Source: Ignavibacteria bacterium
Lineage (GTDB): Bacteria > Bacteroidota > Ignavibacteria > Ignavibacteriales > Ignavibacteriaceae
Direction of reading: 5' to 3'
Length of the DNA: 64,000 bases
NCBI GenBank assembly: GCA_030693705.1
Contig: JAUYAB010000062.1
Coordinates: 38,826-102,825 of the forward strand
Shown here: in pieces, positions 9,759 to 19,033 of the stretch
Layout of the letters: each line of letters begins with the position of its first letter
Numbering within the stretch: the stretch's first letter is position 1
Translations under genes and position numbers: made by a program
Notes under the pieces: model-generated
Seen by the model: only the letters and a program-made list of their open reading frames with translations
Database searches by the model: none
What the model was told of the DNA's origin: nothing

Positions 9759-12374
9759 CTATTTTAAAACGATCATTTTTTTTGTTGAAAGAAAATTATC
9801 TGTCTGCAGGATGTAAAAATAAATTCCCGAACTTAATTTGGCAGCATCAAACGTAACTTCATAAGTACCTTCAGATTTTTCCTCATCAACTAAAGTTTGG
9901 ACTTCCTTTCCCAACACATCAAATACCTTTAGAGAAACAAAACTTTTCTGCGGAACTGAAAATTTAATAATCGTTGCCGGATTAAATGGATTCGGATAAT
10001 TCTGTTCAAGAGAAAATTGTGTTGGTGTAATGGTTGAATTTCCTTCAGTTGAAATTGCGGTAAGAATATCATTTAAATTAATTTCAAACGCTGATCTTCC
10101 GTGGGTTGCAGCACGGAGTAACCTTTTTGTTCCGTTATTAAAATAGCTGAAATCTAATACCGGAACATACGGCATTCCGTTTCCCAATCTGCTCCAGCTT
10201 GTTCCGCTGTTAGCGGTATAGTAGACTCCAAAATCATTCGCGACGTACATGTAAGCTGTGTTAACCGGATCGATAAACAGATCGCTGCATGGAACATCGG
10301 GTAAATTTCCGCTGATGTTTGTCCAACTGTTTCCAAGATCGGTTGAACGAAATACTTTTCCAGCGCCAAATCCTGAGCGGACGAAATAGACAGTGTTCAC
10401 ATTTGTTGGATCAGTTACAACGCGTGAAATATAATTGGTAGGCGTTGGAATTTTAGAAGTCCGGTCTGTCCAGGTAATTCCGCCATCGGTAGAAACTTTT
10501 ACTTGCGGCGAAGTTGAATATTCTCCGGCGGCAAAAATAAAGTAGTTAGCATTTACTTTGCTTTGCTCAAATGAAACAATTGTTTTTGATGCTGCGTTCG
10601 GAGAAATATTTGTCCATGCAGAACCGGAGTTCGTCGATTTCCAAAAACTTTTTGAAGCTGTATAGAGAATCGTGTGGTCTGTTACGTGCATTGCAAATGG
10701 GGTAGTCCATGCTGATGTAGCATCCCAGGTTGGCGTAATATTCGACCAGTTACTAACTCCGCCGTCTGTTGATTTTTCAAGACTTCCTTGTTGCGTACTG
10801 TAATAAACGATGTTGGGATTCGTATAATCATAAAAACATTCCATTCCATCGCCGGTGGTTACAAAGTTCCAACTAGAAGTTCCTTTGTTAGTTGTTCTGA
10901 ACACACCGTTATCTTGCGCCCCGCCGAGTAAAATACTTTCATTTGTTGGGTGAGAAGCAATTCGATAAAACTGAAGCGTTGAAAGTAAATTGTTCACCGA
11001 AGTCCAGGAAGTTCCGCCGTTCGTTGATTTGTAAATACCGCCATCGCAGGCAACGTAAACATAATTACTGTTCGAAGGAGCAAAAACTATTTTATGATAA
11101 TCAACATGCATCGGACTGTCCCAGGCAGTGGTGCCGCTGAAAGGTCCGCTAACGTTTCTCACAACATTTATGGTTGATCCGTCAGTCGTTTTATGGAATT
11201 CTATATTTCCGAAGAGAACATATTTTGCATCAGTTGGTTTTACTGCTAATGTTAGGTCATACCATCCTTGATCATCCCATGTTGAACCATCGTAACTTCC
11301 GCCAAGATTTTTTGTAGAAGATATTTGCGTCCAGTTTGAGCCGTTGTCCGTTGATTTATAAGCCTTAGAGGTTAAATCGGTTTGATCTGTATAAATGTAA
11401 GAAAATAAAGTTGAAGGTGTTGATGCAGCTATTGCGATCTGTATGCGACGAATTGATGAAGTTGCCGGTAATCCCGTATTGGTTTGAATCCAATTTACTC
11501 CACCATTAGTTGAAGCATAAACACCCGCCGTGGTATAACCGCCACCACACGAAAAATAAACTCTATTCGGATCGGTCGGATGGAAAACAATGTCGTTCGG
11601 ATCTTGCAGCGCTTTCACTCTTGTCCAGGTCGCGCCGGCGTCTGTACTTCTCCAGATGCCTTCGTTACTCATATCGCCTTTGAACCAATTTCCGCTTGCC
11701 AATGCAGCAAGAATTATATTAGAATTGCCCGGACTTACAGCGAGTGCGGCAATGTGTGTTGAATTTCCAATACCTTGATTTATCTTCGCCCATGTATTTC
11801 CACCATCGGTTGATTTGTAAATACCATCACCGGAGTAAGTATTCATATCCCAACCGGCAAGAAGTTCACCGGTTCCTGCATAAACGGTTTCGGGATTTTG
11901 CGGATCAATTGCGATCGCTCCAAAAGTTAAAAGTTCAAACTGACTTGATAAATCATTCCACGTGATTCCCCCGTTTGTTGTTTTCCAAATCCCACCGCCG
12001 GCAGCGCCAATGTATACAATGTTCGGATCGATTGGATGAACTGCGAGTCCGCGTATCCTTCCGCTAACGTTTCCCCAAATAAATGGCTGCCCGCCTGTGA
12101 TTGATCTAGGACCAATAGCTGCCCAGGATACTGTAGCGGCTGTTTTTGAAAGTGATCTTTTATCAAAAGAAATTTGTTTTTCTTTTTCATTAAAATATTC
12201 TGTCAAGGGAATGGTATCAAGCGGATAGGCTCTTTGGCGGTAGAACCATTCTAATCGTTTAAAAGATTTTCTTGCTTTTATTTTTGACGGAACCTGATCC
12301 CACACAGAAGCATATTGTGCAAAAGACTGCGCTGAAAAAAGGATTAAGACGAGGAAGAGAAATAGTTTTTTCAT
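9759..12374 (-). CDS. Large secreted Asp-box/VPS10-like propeller protein with T9SS sorting domain
   Basis: An 871-residue secreted protein. A signal peptide MKKLFLFLVLILFSAQSFAQ supports the start at 12374 rather than the longer in-frame opening at 12539, which would add 55 non-signal residues. The body is many repeats with sortilin/Asp-box signatures, such as STDGGNTW, STDAGATW, STNGGVNW, STNGGTSW and SCGGGYT-type blades, consistent with two propellers. The tail carries LEQNYPNPFNPATII, VFDVLGKEVQTL and TKKMIVLK, the T9SS type A sorting domain. The next gene down is another T9SS Asp-box protein 15 bp away, so both are probably exported together. The function is unknown; related proteins are surface or extracellular binding and hydrolase proteins. 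Confidence 0.87.
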   Translation of the reverse strand: MKKLFLFLVLILFSAQSFAQYASVWDQVPSKIKARKSFKRLEWFYRQRAYPLDTIPLTEYFNEKEKQISFDKRSLSKTAATVSWAAIGPRSITGGQPFIWGNVSGRIRGLAVHPIDPNIVYIGAAGGGIWKTTNGGITWNDLSSQFELLTFGAIAIDPQNPETVYAGTGELLAGWDMNTYSGDGIYKSTDGGNTWAKINQGIGNSTHIAALAVSPGNSNIILAALASGNWFKGDMSNEGIWRSTDAGATWTRVKALQDPNDIVFHPTDPNRVYFSCGGGYTTAGVYASTNGGVNWIQTNTGLPATSSIRRIQIAIAASTPSTLFSYIYTDQTDLTSKAYKSTDNGSNWTQISSTKNLGGSYDGSTWDDQGWYDLTLAVKPTDAKYVLFGNIEFHKTTDGSTINVVRNVSGPFSGTTAWDSPMHVDYHKIVFAPSNSNYVYVACDGGIYKSTNGGTSWTSVNNLLSTLQFYRIASHPTNESILLGGAQDNGVFRTTNKGTSSWNFVTTGDGMECFYDYTNPNIVYYSTQQGSLEKSTDGGVSNWSNITPTWDATSAWTTPFAMHVTDHTILYTASKSFWKSTNSGSAWTNISPNAASKTIVSFEQSKVNANYFIFAAGEYSTSPQVKVSTDGGITWTDRTSKIPTPTNYISRVVTDPTNVNTVYFVRSGFGAGKVFRSTDLGNSWTNISGNLPDVPCSDLFIDPVNTAYMYVANDFGVYYTANSGTSWSRLGNGMPYVPVLDFSYFNNGTKRLLRAATHGRSAFEINLNDILTAISTEGNSTITPTQFSLEQNYPNPFNPATIIKFSVPQKSFVSLKVFDVLGKEVQTLVDEEKSEGTYEVTFDAAKLSSGIYFYILQTDNFLSTKKMIVLK

Positions 12375-12568
12375 TATTAATCCGTTGAAGTATAATAATT
12401 TTAGTTTCAATAAGAAATTAAGAAAATCTTTGATGAAAAAAGATGGAATTATCGGTATTGTGAAGCATGGTTGCGCTAAATCAATTTGAAAGAGATGGGG
12501 AGATAAAAAAGAAAAGCGAAGTGAAGTAAGGCAAGGCACTCCAACTTCGCTTTAATAAAATTGAAAGA

Positions 12569-14362
12569 CTATTTTGCCCCGAGTGTAACTTTTACAGTGA
12601 TAAGTTCGTTATTTCTTTTTACTTGAACCTCAACAACATCACCGGGAACATGATCTTGCAAAGCGTAAACGTAATCATAAATGTTTTCGATTTTCTTGTC
12701 ACCGAACTTTATCATAATATCGTTTGCTTTTAAACCGGCTTTCTCTGCCGGGCTTCCAGGGCTAACGCCCGAAAGTTTAAAACCTTCGCTATTGCTCGAG
12801 TAATCGGGAATCGTACCAACATAAACTTTCCATCCGCCGGAAGCTTGTTCTTTTCGCGGAACGCTGATGTAATTTGGTTTTTCCGGTTGATTCGATACAG
12901 TATTGGCAATATCAAAAACATAATTCAGAATTATTTCTTCGCCGGTTGAATTAATTAAATCAGCATCGTCTGTCGGGCGGTGATAATCTGCATGAACTCC
13001 TGTAAAGAAGAAAAGTACCGGAATAGCTTTTCCGTAAAAAGAAGATTGATCGCTCGGACCGAACCCTTCATCATTAAAAGCCAATTGAAGTGAGTCGATA
13101 TTTTTTTCTTTGAGCAGTTCTTTCCAATTCGGTGAAGTTCCGGTTCCATACACCGTTAATGTTTTTTCTGCATTCAATCTTCCAACCATATCAAGATTAA
13201 GCATCGTGATCATTTTTTCTACGGGAACCGGCGGATGGTTCACAAAATAATTAGAACCAAGCAAGCCCAATTCCTCGCCGGAAAAAGTTACAAAAATAAT
13301 ACTTCGTTTTAATTGAGCTTTGATCGAAGCGAATTTTTCCGCAAGTTCTAATACTCCCGCGGTTCCGGAAGCATTATCATCGGCGCCGTTGTGTATTTGT
13401 TCAACCTTTCCTTTATAAAGCGAACCGTCGCCCCCCATTCCAAGGTGATCGTAATGCGCACCGATGACAAGATATTCATCTTTTAATTTTGGATCGTTTC
13501 CTTCTAAATAACCGCAAACGTTTACTGTCTTTGCCTCAACTTCTTTAATTTCTGTAGCAAGTTGTGCCGAAGATTTCGCAAAATCAAATGAAGCAGTTTT
13601 GTTGCTGTCTTTCATTATCTTTTGGTGCTGTTCAAAATTTATGTGTTCAGCATTGAAGAGCTGATCAATTAAATTCCTTTTTACATGAACAACAGAAAAA
13701 TCTTTTATTCCTCCGGCTCTATCATACTTCAACCGTGCAAGTTCATCATCTGAATCTTTGGGAAGCGGACCATTCACAAAAATAATTCCCTTTGCTCCTT
13801 TTTCTTTTGCAACTGCTGCTTTGGAACGTAAACTTGAAAATTTATCAAATTGTGAATGGGGATTATCATACTCGGGATTATTTCTCATCACTACAACAAT
13901 TTTATCTTTTACATCAAGATTTTTGTAATCGTCGTAGTTCAGTTTTGGTGCGGAAATTCCATATCCGGCAAAGACCAATTTGGAGTTTAATTTCACTGTT
14001 CCGGAGAAGGGAGCAGTGATAAAGTCTGTGCCATAGCTCAATTTGATTTCTTTTCCATTCACCTTAAAAGCAAGTACATTCCTTTTAGAGACTTTAACAT
14101 CCGAGACGAATGAATATTCCTGAAAGAAAGAATTTTTGAACATCGGTTTTAAACCGAATAATTTGAACTGATCTTTTATGTAATTCACCGCTGCCATGAT
14201 TTCTTTACTTCCACCCGCTCTTCCCTTCATCGCATCGGAAGCGAGATAGGAAATATGACCGGTAATTTCTTTGGCTGTAATAGCGCTTTCATGCTGTTTT
14301 ACTTGTGGGAAATATGAACCGCAAAAAAATAGAACAATAACTATTAAGAGATATTTTTTCAT
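12569..14362 (-). CDS. Secreted M28 family zinc aminopeptidase with PA and PDZ domains
   Basis: This 597-residue exported metallopeptidase has a signal peptide MKKYLLIVIVLFFCGSYFPQ, a PA-like domain inserted at about 120-250, and the M28 catalytic core from about 285. Zinc ligands and catalytic residues are visible: H303 (GAHYDHLG), D328 (GADDNASG), E363/E364 (SGEELG), D391 (NLDMVGR) and H461 (ADYHRPTDD). The last about 90 residues form a PDZ domain (LSGVSPGSPAEKAGLKANDIMI). The start at 14362 is preferred because AGGATCG precedes it; an ATG at 14374 directly abuts the upstream stop. It is probably co-transcribed with the TolB-like gene upstream. It likely trims amino acids from peptides outside the cytoplasm. 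Confidence 0.92.
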   Translation of the reverse strand: MKKYLLIVIVLFFCGSYFPQVKQHESAITAKEITGHISYLASDAMKGRAGGSKEIMAAVNYIKDQFKLFGLKPMFKNSFFQEYSFVSDVKVSKRNVLAFKVNGKEIKLSYGTDFITAPFSGTVKLNSKLVFAGYGISAPKLNYDDYKNLDVKDKIVVVMRNNPEYDNPHSQFDKFSSLRSKAAVAKEKGAKGIIFVNGPLPKDSDDELARLKYDRAGGIKDFSVVHVKRNLIDQLFNAEHINFEQHQKIMKDSNKTASFDFAKSSAQLATEIKEVEAKTVNVCGYLEGNDPKLKDEYLVIGAHYDHLGMGGDGSLYKGKVEQIHNGADDNASGTAGVLELAEKFASIKAQLKRSIIFVTFSGEELGLLGSNYFVNHPPVPVEKMITMLNLDMVGRLNAEKTLTVYGTGTSPNWKELLKEKNIDSLQLAFNDEGFGPSDQSSFYGKAIPVLFFFTGVHADYHRPTDDADLINSTGEEIILNYVFDIANTVSNQPEKPNYISVPRKEQASGGWKVYVGTIPDYSSNSEGFKLSGVSPGSPAEKAGLKANDIMIKFGDKKIENIYDYVYALQDHVPGDVVEVQVKRNNELITVKVTLGAK

Positions 14363-14374
14363 TTCGATCCTCAT

Positions 14375-15403
14375 TTATTTAATCCAATCAGCTATAAAAA
14401 TATTTGTGTCGCCTTCTTTTTTACTGTAACGGTTTGAAGCGAAGATAAAATGTTTTCCATCCCGTGTGAACATCGGGAAACCGTCGAATGATTCATAAAA
14501 AGTAATTTGTTCGAGATTTGTTCCATCTGAGTTGATCGTAAACAAATTGAAATCTCTTCCGGTTTTGCTTCCGGCATTCGAGGAGAAAATAATTTTTTTC
14601 CCATCGGGAGAAAAAAAGGGAGCAAAACTTGCTTTACCAAGCTGCGTTATCTGCTTCATGTTTTTGCCGTCGGCATCCATCGTGAAAACCTCTAATGCAG
14701 TTGGACGAACGTATCCGTTTTTAACTAAGTCATTATAATCAACCAAATCTTTTTCGGTCCTGGGGCGGCTGGCGCGGAAAACAATTTTCTTTCCATCCTG
14801 AGAAAAGAATGCTCCGCCGTCATAACCTTTTTCATGTGTTAATCTAATTTGATTTGAACCGTCTAAGTCCATTAAATAAAGCTCCGGATCGCCATCGCGT
14901 GTAGAAGTAAAAATAATTTTATCGCCTTTAGGTGAAACGGTTGCTTCAGCGTCATATCCATCGGCAGAAGTTAATCTTTTTACATTTGAGCCGTCCGCGT
15001 TCGCTGAAAAAATATCAAACGTTTCATACAATTTCCAAACATATCCTTTTGATCTATCCGGCAACGGGGGACAGTTCTCATCGGCTAAATGTGTTGAGGC
15101 ATAAATTATTACAGAATCACCAGGAAGATAATAAGAGCAAGTGGTTCTTCCTTTTCCGGTTGAAACAAGTTTTTTACCGGTTCCGTCAATGTTCATCGTA
15201 AAAATTTGATCGCACTTTAGCTCGCCGTGAGTAGATTGATATATTAATTTTGTCTCATCGAAAGAGAGGTAAGCTTCAGCGTTTTCTCCTTCAGGAGTTA
15301 ACATGCGAATATTTTTAAGATGTTTTTCTTCGGGGAAGCGAAGCGAATCAACGGATTGGCAGTAAAGCATTCCTGCTAAAAAAAGAAAAAAGAAAAATTT
15401 CAT
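14375..15403 (-). CDS. Exported TolB-like WD40/PD40 propeller protein
   Basis: A 342-residue protein with an N-terminal signal peptide (MKFFFFLFLAGMLYCQ) and a TolB-type six-bladed propeller. Repeats include SFDETKLIYQST, SPKGDKIIFTSTRDGDPELYLMD, SQDGKKIVFRASR, SPDGKKIIFSSNAGS and TRDGKHFIFASNRYSK, each followed by a DGSN/DGTN loop. These are PD40 repeats found in TolB and in oligopeptidase-associated proteins. A strong AGGAG site lies before the ATG. The M28 peptidase gene starts at its stop codon, so a joint role in extracytoplasmic peptide use is plausible but inferred. It is not TolB itself: there is no TolB N-terminal domain and no tol/pal genes are nearby. Confidence 0.87.
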   Translation of the reverse strand: MKFFFFLFLAGMLYCQSVDSLRFPEEKHLKNIRMLTPEGENAEAYLSFDETKLIYQSTHGELKCDQIFTMNIDGTGKKLVSTGKGRTTCSYYLPGDSVIIYASTHLADENCPPLPDRSKGYVWKLYETFDIFSANADGSNVKRLTSADGYDAEATVSPKGDKIIFTSTRDGDPELYLMDLDGSNQIRLTHEKGYDGGAFFSQDGKKIVFRASRPRTEKDLVDYNDLVKNGYVRPTALEVFTMDADGKNMKQITQLGKASFAPFFSPDGKKIIFSSNAGSKTGRDFNLFTINSDGTNLEQITFYESFDGFPMFTRDGKHFIFASNRYSKKEGDTNIFIADWIK

Positions 15404-15470
15404 CGTACTCCTATATTGATTATAAATTTTGTTTGAAAGATAAGAATTGTTCGTAAAAAATCAGCAAAAA

Positions 15471-16202
15471 TTAATCGGGAATATGAACGAGCACATATTC
15501 TTTTGCCGATTTTCCGATCGAATGCGCTTCTTCCATCGTCATATGCATATCATCGGTGGTTGTCTCTTCGTGTCCCGCTTCAAGTATAGCTAAATCAGCG
15601 CCTTTTGCCGCTTTTACAAGCGAATCACAATAACCGGTATCGCCGCCATAACAAATAGTTTTTCCCTTATATTTGAAATGAAAACCTAAAGCGGGGACAA
15701 TTCTTTTCTTCTTTTTATTCGGAAGAAATTCTTTGTGAATAACGGAGAAAGGTTTTACTTCAACATTCTTAACGGAGAACTTCTTTTCTTCACTTATTTT
15801 TTTTAGTTCGATTTTATACGGAAGATTGTTTGCATAAACTTTTGTGAATGCGTGGTAAATACTTTCAATCTCAACACAGCCAACCGGGTAATAGATCTTT
15901 AGCGGGGAAGTCTTATTCATCACCCGGAGATAAGTCAGCAGCGACCACACGCCGCCAAGATGATCGTGGTGTCCGTGCGTAACAAAAATTTGGGAGATGT
16001 CTTTCAAGCTTTCAACTCCGAGCTCTTTATTCAAGTCTCGCAGAATGCCGTCTCCGGGATCAATGATAAAATGATTTTTTCCGGCAGTTAATAATATTCC
16101 GGTTGCAATATTCGGGATGGAACAAAAAATCTTTATCGAAAAATCTTTCTTCTCCCAAACGATTGGAAATTTTGACGCTAACTTGTTTTGTTTCTTTTTC
16201 AT
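15471..16202 (-). CDS. MBL-fold metallo-hydrolase (RNase Z-like group)
   Basis: A 243-residue metallo-beta-lactamase-fold hydrolase. The metal-binding THGHHDHLGG motif gives H76, H78, D80 and H81. Later ligands are visible in YGGDTGYC (Asp) and the HMTMEEAHSIGKSA and LVHIPD segments (His), the layout of the RNase Z/ElaC-like group. It lacks an obvious flexible exosite arm, so true tRNA 3' processing is not claimed. It starts 9 bp after feoB and is likely the last gene of the fur-feoAB operon. Its substrate is unknown; the link to iron is positional only. Confidence 0.85.
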   Translation of the reverse strand: MKKKQNKLASKFPIVWEKKDFSIKIFCSIPNIATGILLTAGKNHFIIDPGDGILRDLNKELGVESLKDISQIFVTHGHHDHLGGVWSLLTYLRVMNKTSPLKIYYPVGCVEIESIYHAFTKVYANNLPYKIELKKISEEKKFSVKNVEVKPFSVIHKEFLPNKKKKRIVPALGFHFKYKGKTICYGGDTGYCDSLVKAAKGADLAILEAGHEETTTDDMHMTMEEAHSIGKSAKEYVLVHIPD

Positions 16203-16211
16203 CAGCTTAAC

Positions 16212-18254
16212 TTAAATAATAATTTGTGCAACAATTCCACCGATTACAAATGCGAAAATCCACGCGCTAAACCAGATGATCAATCCTTCTTTCATTCCGC
16301 GCTCCTTGATCATAATTATAAAAGCGGCAATACATGGAACAAAAAGAGTAATGGTAATTAACGCTACAGTTATTTGCATTGGTGATAAATTTAAACCGAA
16401 TAATCCGGCGGCTCCAAAATCTCTTCTTACAACACCCATTACAAATGCTGTCGCTGCTTCTTTCGGAAGTTTTAGCCAGTGAATGGTAACCGGCGCTAAA
16501 ATATTCTGAAAGACAGTTAACATTCCGGTAATATCTAATATTCCAACCGCCAAAGCGCCGACAAAAAACCATACGGAAGCTTCTTTCATAAATCCGTAAG
16601 TTCGGAAGAAAGTTTTTTTGAAAGCATTATCTAATCGCGGCAATCGCATGATAGGCAGATCAATTAAAAGTGGAGTAGATTGTCCCGGCAAAAATTTATT
16701 TAGTGTTGTTGAAATGATTACAAGAGTGGAAAAAATTACCGTTACATAAATTAATAGTGGCAGCACACCGGCTCCACTTAGCAGAACAGCAATTACCGCA
16801 AGTTGTGCGGAACAGGGAATTACGTACATCAGAATGGCAGTGGCAATGGTTTTTTCTCTTTCACTTCCGAGTAAGCGGGTAGTAATTGCCGCCATGGTAA
16901 CACAACCGAATCCAAGCATAATGGGAATAACAGCCCTACCGTTTAAACCGATTTTATTCATCATTCTATCAAGCATTGTGGCAAGTCGCGGCAAATATCC
17001 GCTGTCTTCCAGCAACGCCATTGCAAAGTAGAATGCCGCAACAAGAGGCAGCAGAAGAAAGATGAGGTAAGTTATCGTCATGCTGATGATGCCAAATTCA
17101 CCAAATAAAATTTTTGCGATCGGATTAGAAAAAGTAAAATCAACAACGGCATTTTCATCACGAGAAATGTGTTTAAATTCCTGTTCCTTCCGGACATCTT
17201 CTTTCAGATTATCTTTAAAAACATAAACTCTTTTTTTCTTTGCCGGGTCTGGTTCATCTTTTAACGAAACGGTAATTTCAGATGGAGTAAAGTTCGCAAC
17301 GTATGATTTTAAATAATATTCGAAATATTTTTTGCCGATGGTTTTTTCGGTAAAATTTACTACGCGTTGAGAAACAAAATCACCGATAAAAAAATAGAGG
17401 ATCGTGAGCATTACAACTAAGATTGGAATACCCGTAAGAGGATTGAGCGAGTACTTGCCTAACGCATTAAAGAAAAGTCCTTTTGAAGAATCCTCTCGCT
17501 CAACCGTTGAAACAATTTCATTGACGCGGTTTCTTCGTTCGATATAAATAAATTCTCTATCGTCTCCGGAACCGCAAGGAATGTCATGCCTGGCGGCTAC
17601 AAATTCATCTCCTTCGGTTATTAACAACGCTTCTGCTTGCGAGCCGACACGATTTAATGTTTCATGCAAAACATGGTGCAGTCCATCCGGTTGAATACCA
17701 ATTTTAGATGTCGAAATTGCTTCATCAAGTTTATCGAATCCGATTTTCTTTACCGCAGAAGTTTCATAAACCGGCACTCCAAGAAGTTCCGAAAGTTTTT
17801 CCGCATTGATTTTTATTTTTCTTTTTTTTAGCTCATCGCTAAAATTTAAGAATACGCACATCTTCTTTCCCATATCGATCAACTGAAGCGTTAGGAAAAG
17901 ATCGCGTTCTAAGTGCAGAGAATTCACAACGTTGATTACAATATCAGCTTCGAGGATAATATCCCGCGCAACTTTTTCTTCATCGTTAAAAGATGAAACG
18001 CCGTAAACGCCGGGTGTATCATATACTTCAGAATTTTTGTAAAATCCCTTAGTTATTGAAACGGTCGTTCCGGGAAAATTGGAAACATCTACATAAGTTC
18101 CGCTTAGAAAGTTGAAGAAAAGTGATTTCCCGACATTCGGATTACCGGCTAAAACTATTTTCTGTATGCCGCCCGGAACCCCTTGATCCAAAATATTTTC
18201 GGGATGGTGATGATGTTCTTTATGTGCTATAATGTCTTTCAAGTCTCTTCTCAA
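16212..18254 (-). CDS. feoB: Ferrous iron transporter B
   Basis: Fe(II) uptake permease of the inner membrane with an N-terminal GTPase. G1 is GNPNVGKS (37-44), the switch region has FPGTTVS (60-66), G3 is DTPG (79-82), and NFSD follows as G4. Residues about 280-680 hold the membrane part with the Gate regions. Two features are less usual: a His-rich N-terminal tag (HKEHHHHPEN, 11-20) and a charged loop of about 70 residues (about 310-375) after the first membrane helix. The TTG start overlaps the feoA stop by 4 bp (TTGA), so translation is probably coupled. Its length (680) is slightly under typical FeoB. Confidence 0.95.
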   Translation of the reverse strand: MRRDLKDIIAHKEHHHHPENILDQGVPGGIQKIVLAGNPNVGKSLFFNFLSGTYVDVSNFPGTTVSITKGFYKNSEVYDTPGVYGVSSFNDEEKVARDIILEADIVINVVNSLHLERDLFLTLQLIDMGKKMCVFLNFSDELKKRKIKINAEKLSELLGVPVYETSAVKKIGFDKLDEAISTSKIGIQPDGLHHVLHETLNRVGSQAEALLITEGDEFVAARHDIPCGSGDDREFIYIERRNRVNEIVSTVEREDSSKGLFFNALGKYSLNPLTGIPILVVMLTILYFFIGDFVSQRVVNFTEKTIGKKYFEYYLKSYVANFTPSEITVSLKDEPDPAKKKRVYVFKDNLKEDVRKEQEFKHISRDENAVVDFTFSNPIAKILFGEFGIISMTITYLIFLLLPLVAAFYFAMALLEDSGYLPRLATMLDRMMNKIGLNGRAVIPIMLGFGCVTMAAITTRLLGSEREKTIATAILMYVIPCSAQLAVIAVLLSGAGVLPLLIYVTVIFSTLVIISTTLNKFLPGQSTPLLIDLPIMRLPRLDNAFKKTFFRTYGFMKEASVWFFVGALAVGILDITGMLTVFQNILAPVTIHWLKLPKEAATAFVMGVVRRDFGAAGLFGLNLSPMQITVALITITLFVPCIAAFIIMIKERGMKEGLIIWFSAWIFAFVIGGIVAQIII

Positions 18255-18484
18255 CTGATCTTAATTTTAACAGAAATTAGTTTTGCAAGTTCAAATCCAA
18301 TTGCAATTTCCTGCCTATTTTTCTGAACGATGATCGTTCCGCCGGGTAATCGTTCTAAGCAAAAAATAGTATCGCCTTCCGATATGCCAAGCCGGATAAG
18401 TTGAACTTTTATTATACCGGAGGGAAGTTTTTCAATTGTAAAGTATGTTCCTTTTTTAATTTTATCTAACGTTTTATTTGTCAT
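18251..18484 (-). CDS. feoA: Ferrous iron transport protein A
   Basis: A small SH3-like cytoplasmic partner of FeoB. The ATG at 18484 gives a 77-residue protein, MTNKTLDKIKKGTYFTIEKL, matching the family length. A longer opening at 18523 would overlap fur by 50 bp and add a non-family extension. The core shows the usual LIRLGISEGDTIFCLERLPGG pattern (leucine, Gly and small hydrophobics) and RQEIAIGFELAKLISVK. The first codons overlap the end of fur by 11 bp and the stop overlaps the start of feoB, so fur, feoA and feoB are tightly coupled. Confidence 0.9.
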   Translation of the reverse strand: MTNKTLDKIKKGTYFTIEKLPSGIIKVQLIRLGISEGDTIFCLERLPGGTIIVQKNRQEIAIGFELAKLISVKIKIS

Positions 18485-18929
18485 GATAATATTTACATTT
18501 CTTTCCTTTTTTACACCGGGCAAAAATATTAAATGAATAGCTTGCTGGGAGAAAATCTAAATCTTCACACACTTGCTGCTCGATCTTATCGAGCCCTTTG
18601 GAAGTAAATTCAAGAATTCTTCCACAGTCAAGACAAATAAGGTGGTCGTGCATTTGCTTTTTGAAATTGCTTTCGAACCGCTTCATATTGTCGCCAAAAT
18701 TTCGGGTCGAAAGAAGTCCGCACTGCGCCAAAAGATCCAGGGTGTTGTAGACTGTTGCACGCGAGATACTGGAATTTTTCTTTTTCATTTCGATGAAGAG
18801 TTCATCTGCCGAAAAATGTCCGCTGTATTCCAAAGCCTCATCAAGGATTTCGAAGCGTTCTGGAGTTATCCGGTTACTTCCATTCTTTAGATATTCTCTA
18901 AAGATGTCGCTTGCATTTTGTGTCGCCAA
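18474..18929 (-). CDS. fur: Fur family metal-responsive repressor
   Basis: A 151-residue Fur-family regulator with an N-terminal winged helix (RITPERFEILDEAL, ISRATVYNTLDLLAQCGL) and a C-terminal metal-binding dimerisation domain. C99 and C102 (HLICLDCGRI) and C139 and C145 (CKKGKKC) form the two structural-zinc Cys pairs; HDH at 94-96 is the regulatory-site His cluster. Placement upstream of feoAB favours an iron-sensing Fur role, although a PerR-like peroxide sensor cannot be excluded without the diagnostic ligands being tested. The start is TTG (residues MATQNASD), preceded by GAGAAAG. A near-perfect palindrome sits 15-37 bp upstream, suggesting autoregulation. Confidence 0.88.
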   Translation of the reverse strand: MATQNASDIFREYLKNGSNRITPERFEILDEALEYSGHFSADELFIEMKKKNSSISRATVYNTLDLLAQCGLLSTRNFGDNMKRFESNFKKQMHDHLICLDCGRILEFTSKGLDKIEQQVCEDLDFLPASYSFNIFARCKKGKKCKYYHDK

Positions 18930-18943
18930 AGTTCTTTCTCGTA

Positions 18944-18966
18944 TTATTTAGATTCAATCTACATAA
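18944..18966. promoter_or_regulatory. Putative Fur-family operator in the fur-feoAB promoter
   Basis: Two 11-bp arms, TTATTTAGATT and AATCTACATAA, surround a single C, giving an inverted repeat with one mismatched pair out of eleven. The 7-1-7 core geometry is that of Fur/PerR boxes. It lies 15-37 bp before the fur start codon, where it would overlap the promoter, so the operon may be repressed by its own product. Confidence 0.6.
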
Positions 18967-19033
18967 AAATAGAGGATAATTTCTTGAGAAACAAGGAGTG
19001 AGTCTAAATATTTAACAAAGTGTATAGAATAGA

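Noticed and set aside
9744..12539. Longer starts for the big secreted proteins (12539, 51814, 22014, 14374)
   Set aside because: They place non-signal residues before the signal peptide; the shorter starts give canonical signal peptides, in several cases with a better ribosome site.
15471..16202. tRNA 3' endonuclease (RNase Z, rnz) for the MBL hydrolase
   Set aside because: The flexible-arm exosite was not seen and the gene is in an iron operon; only the fold is called.
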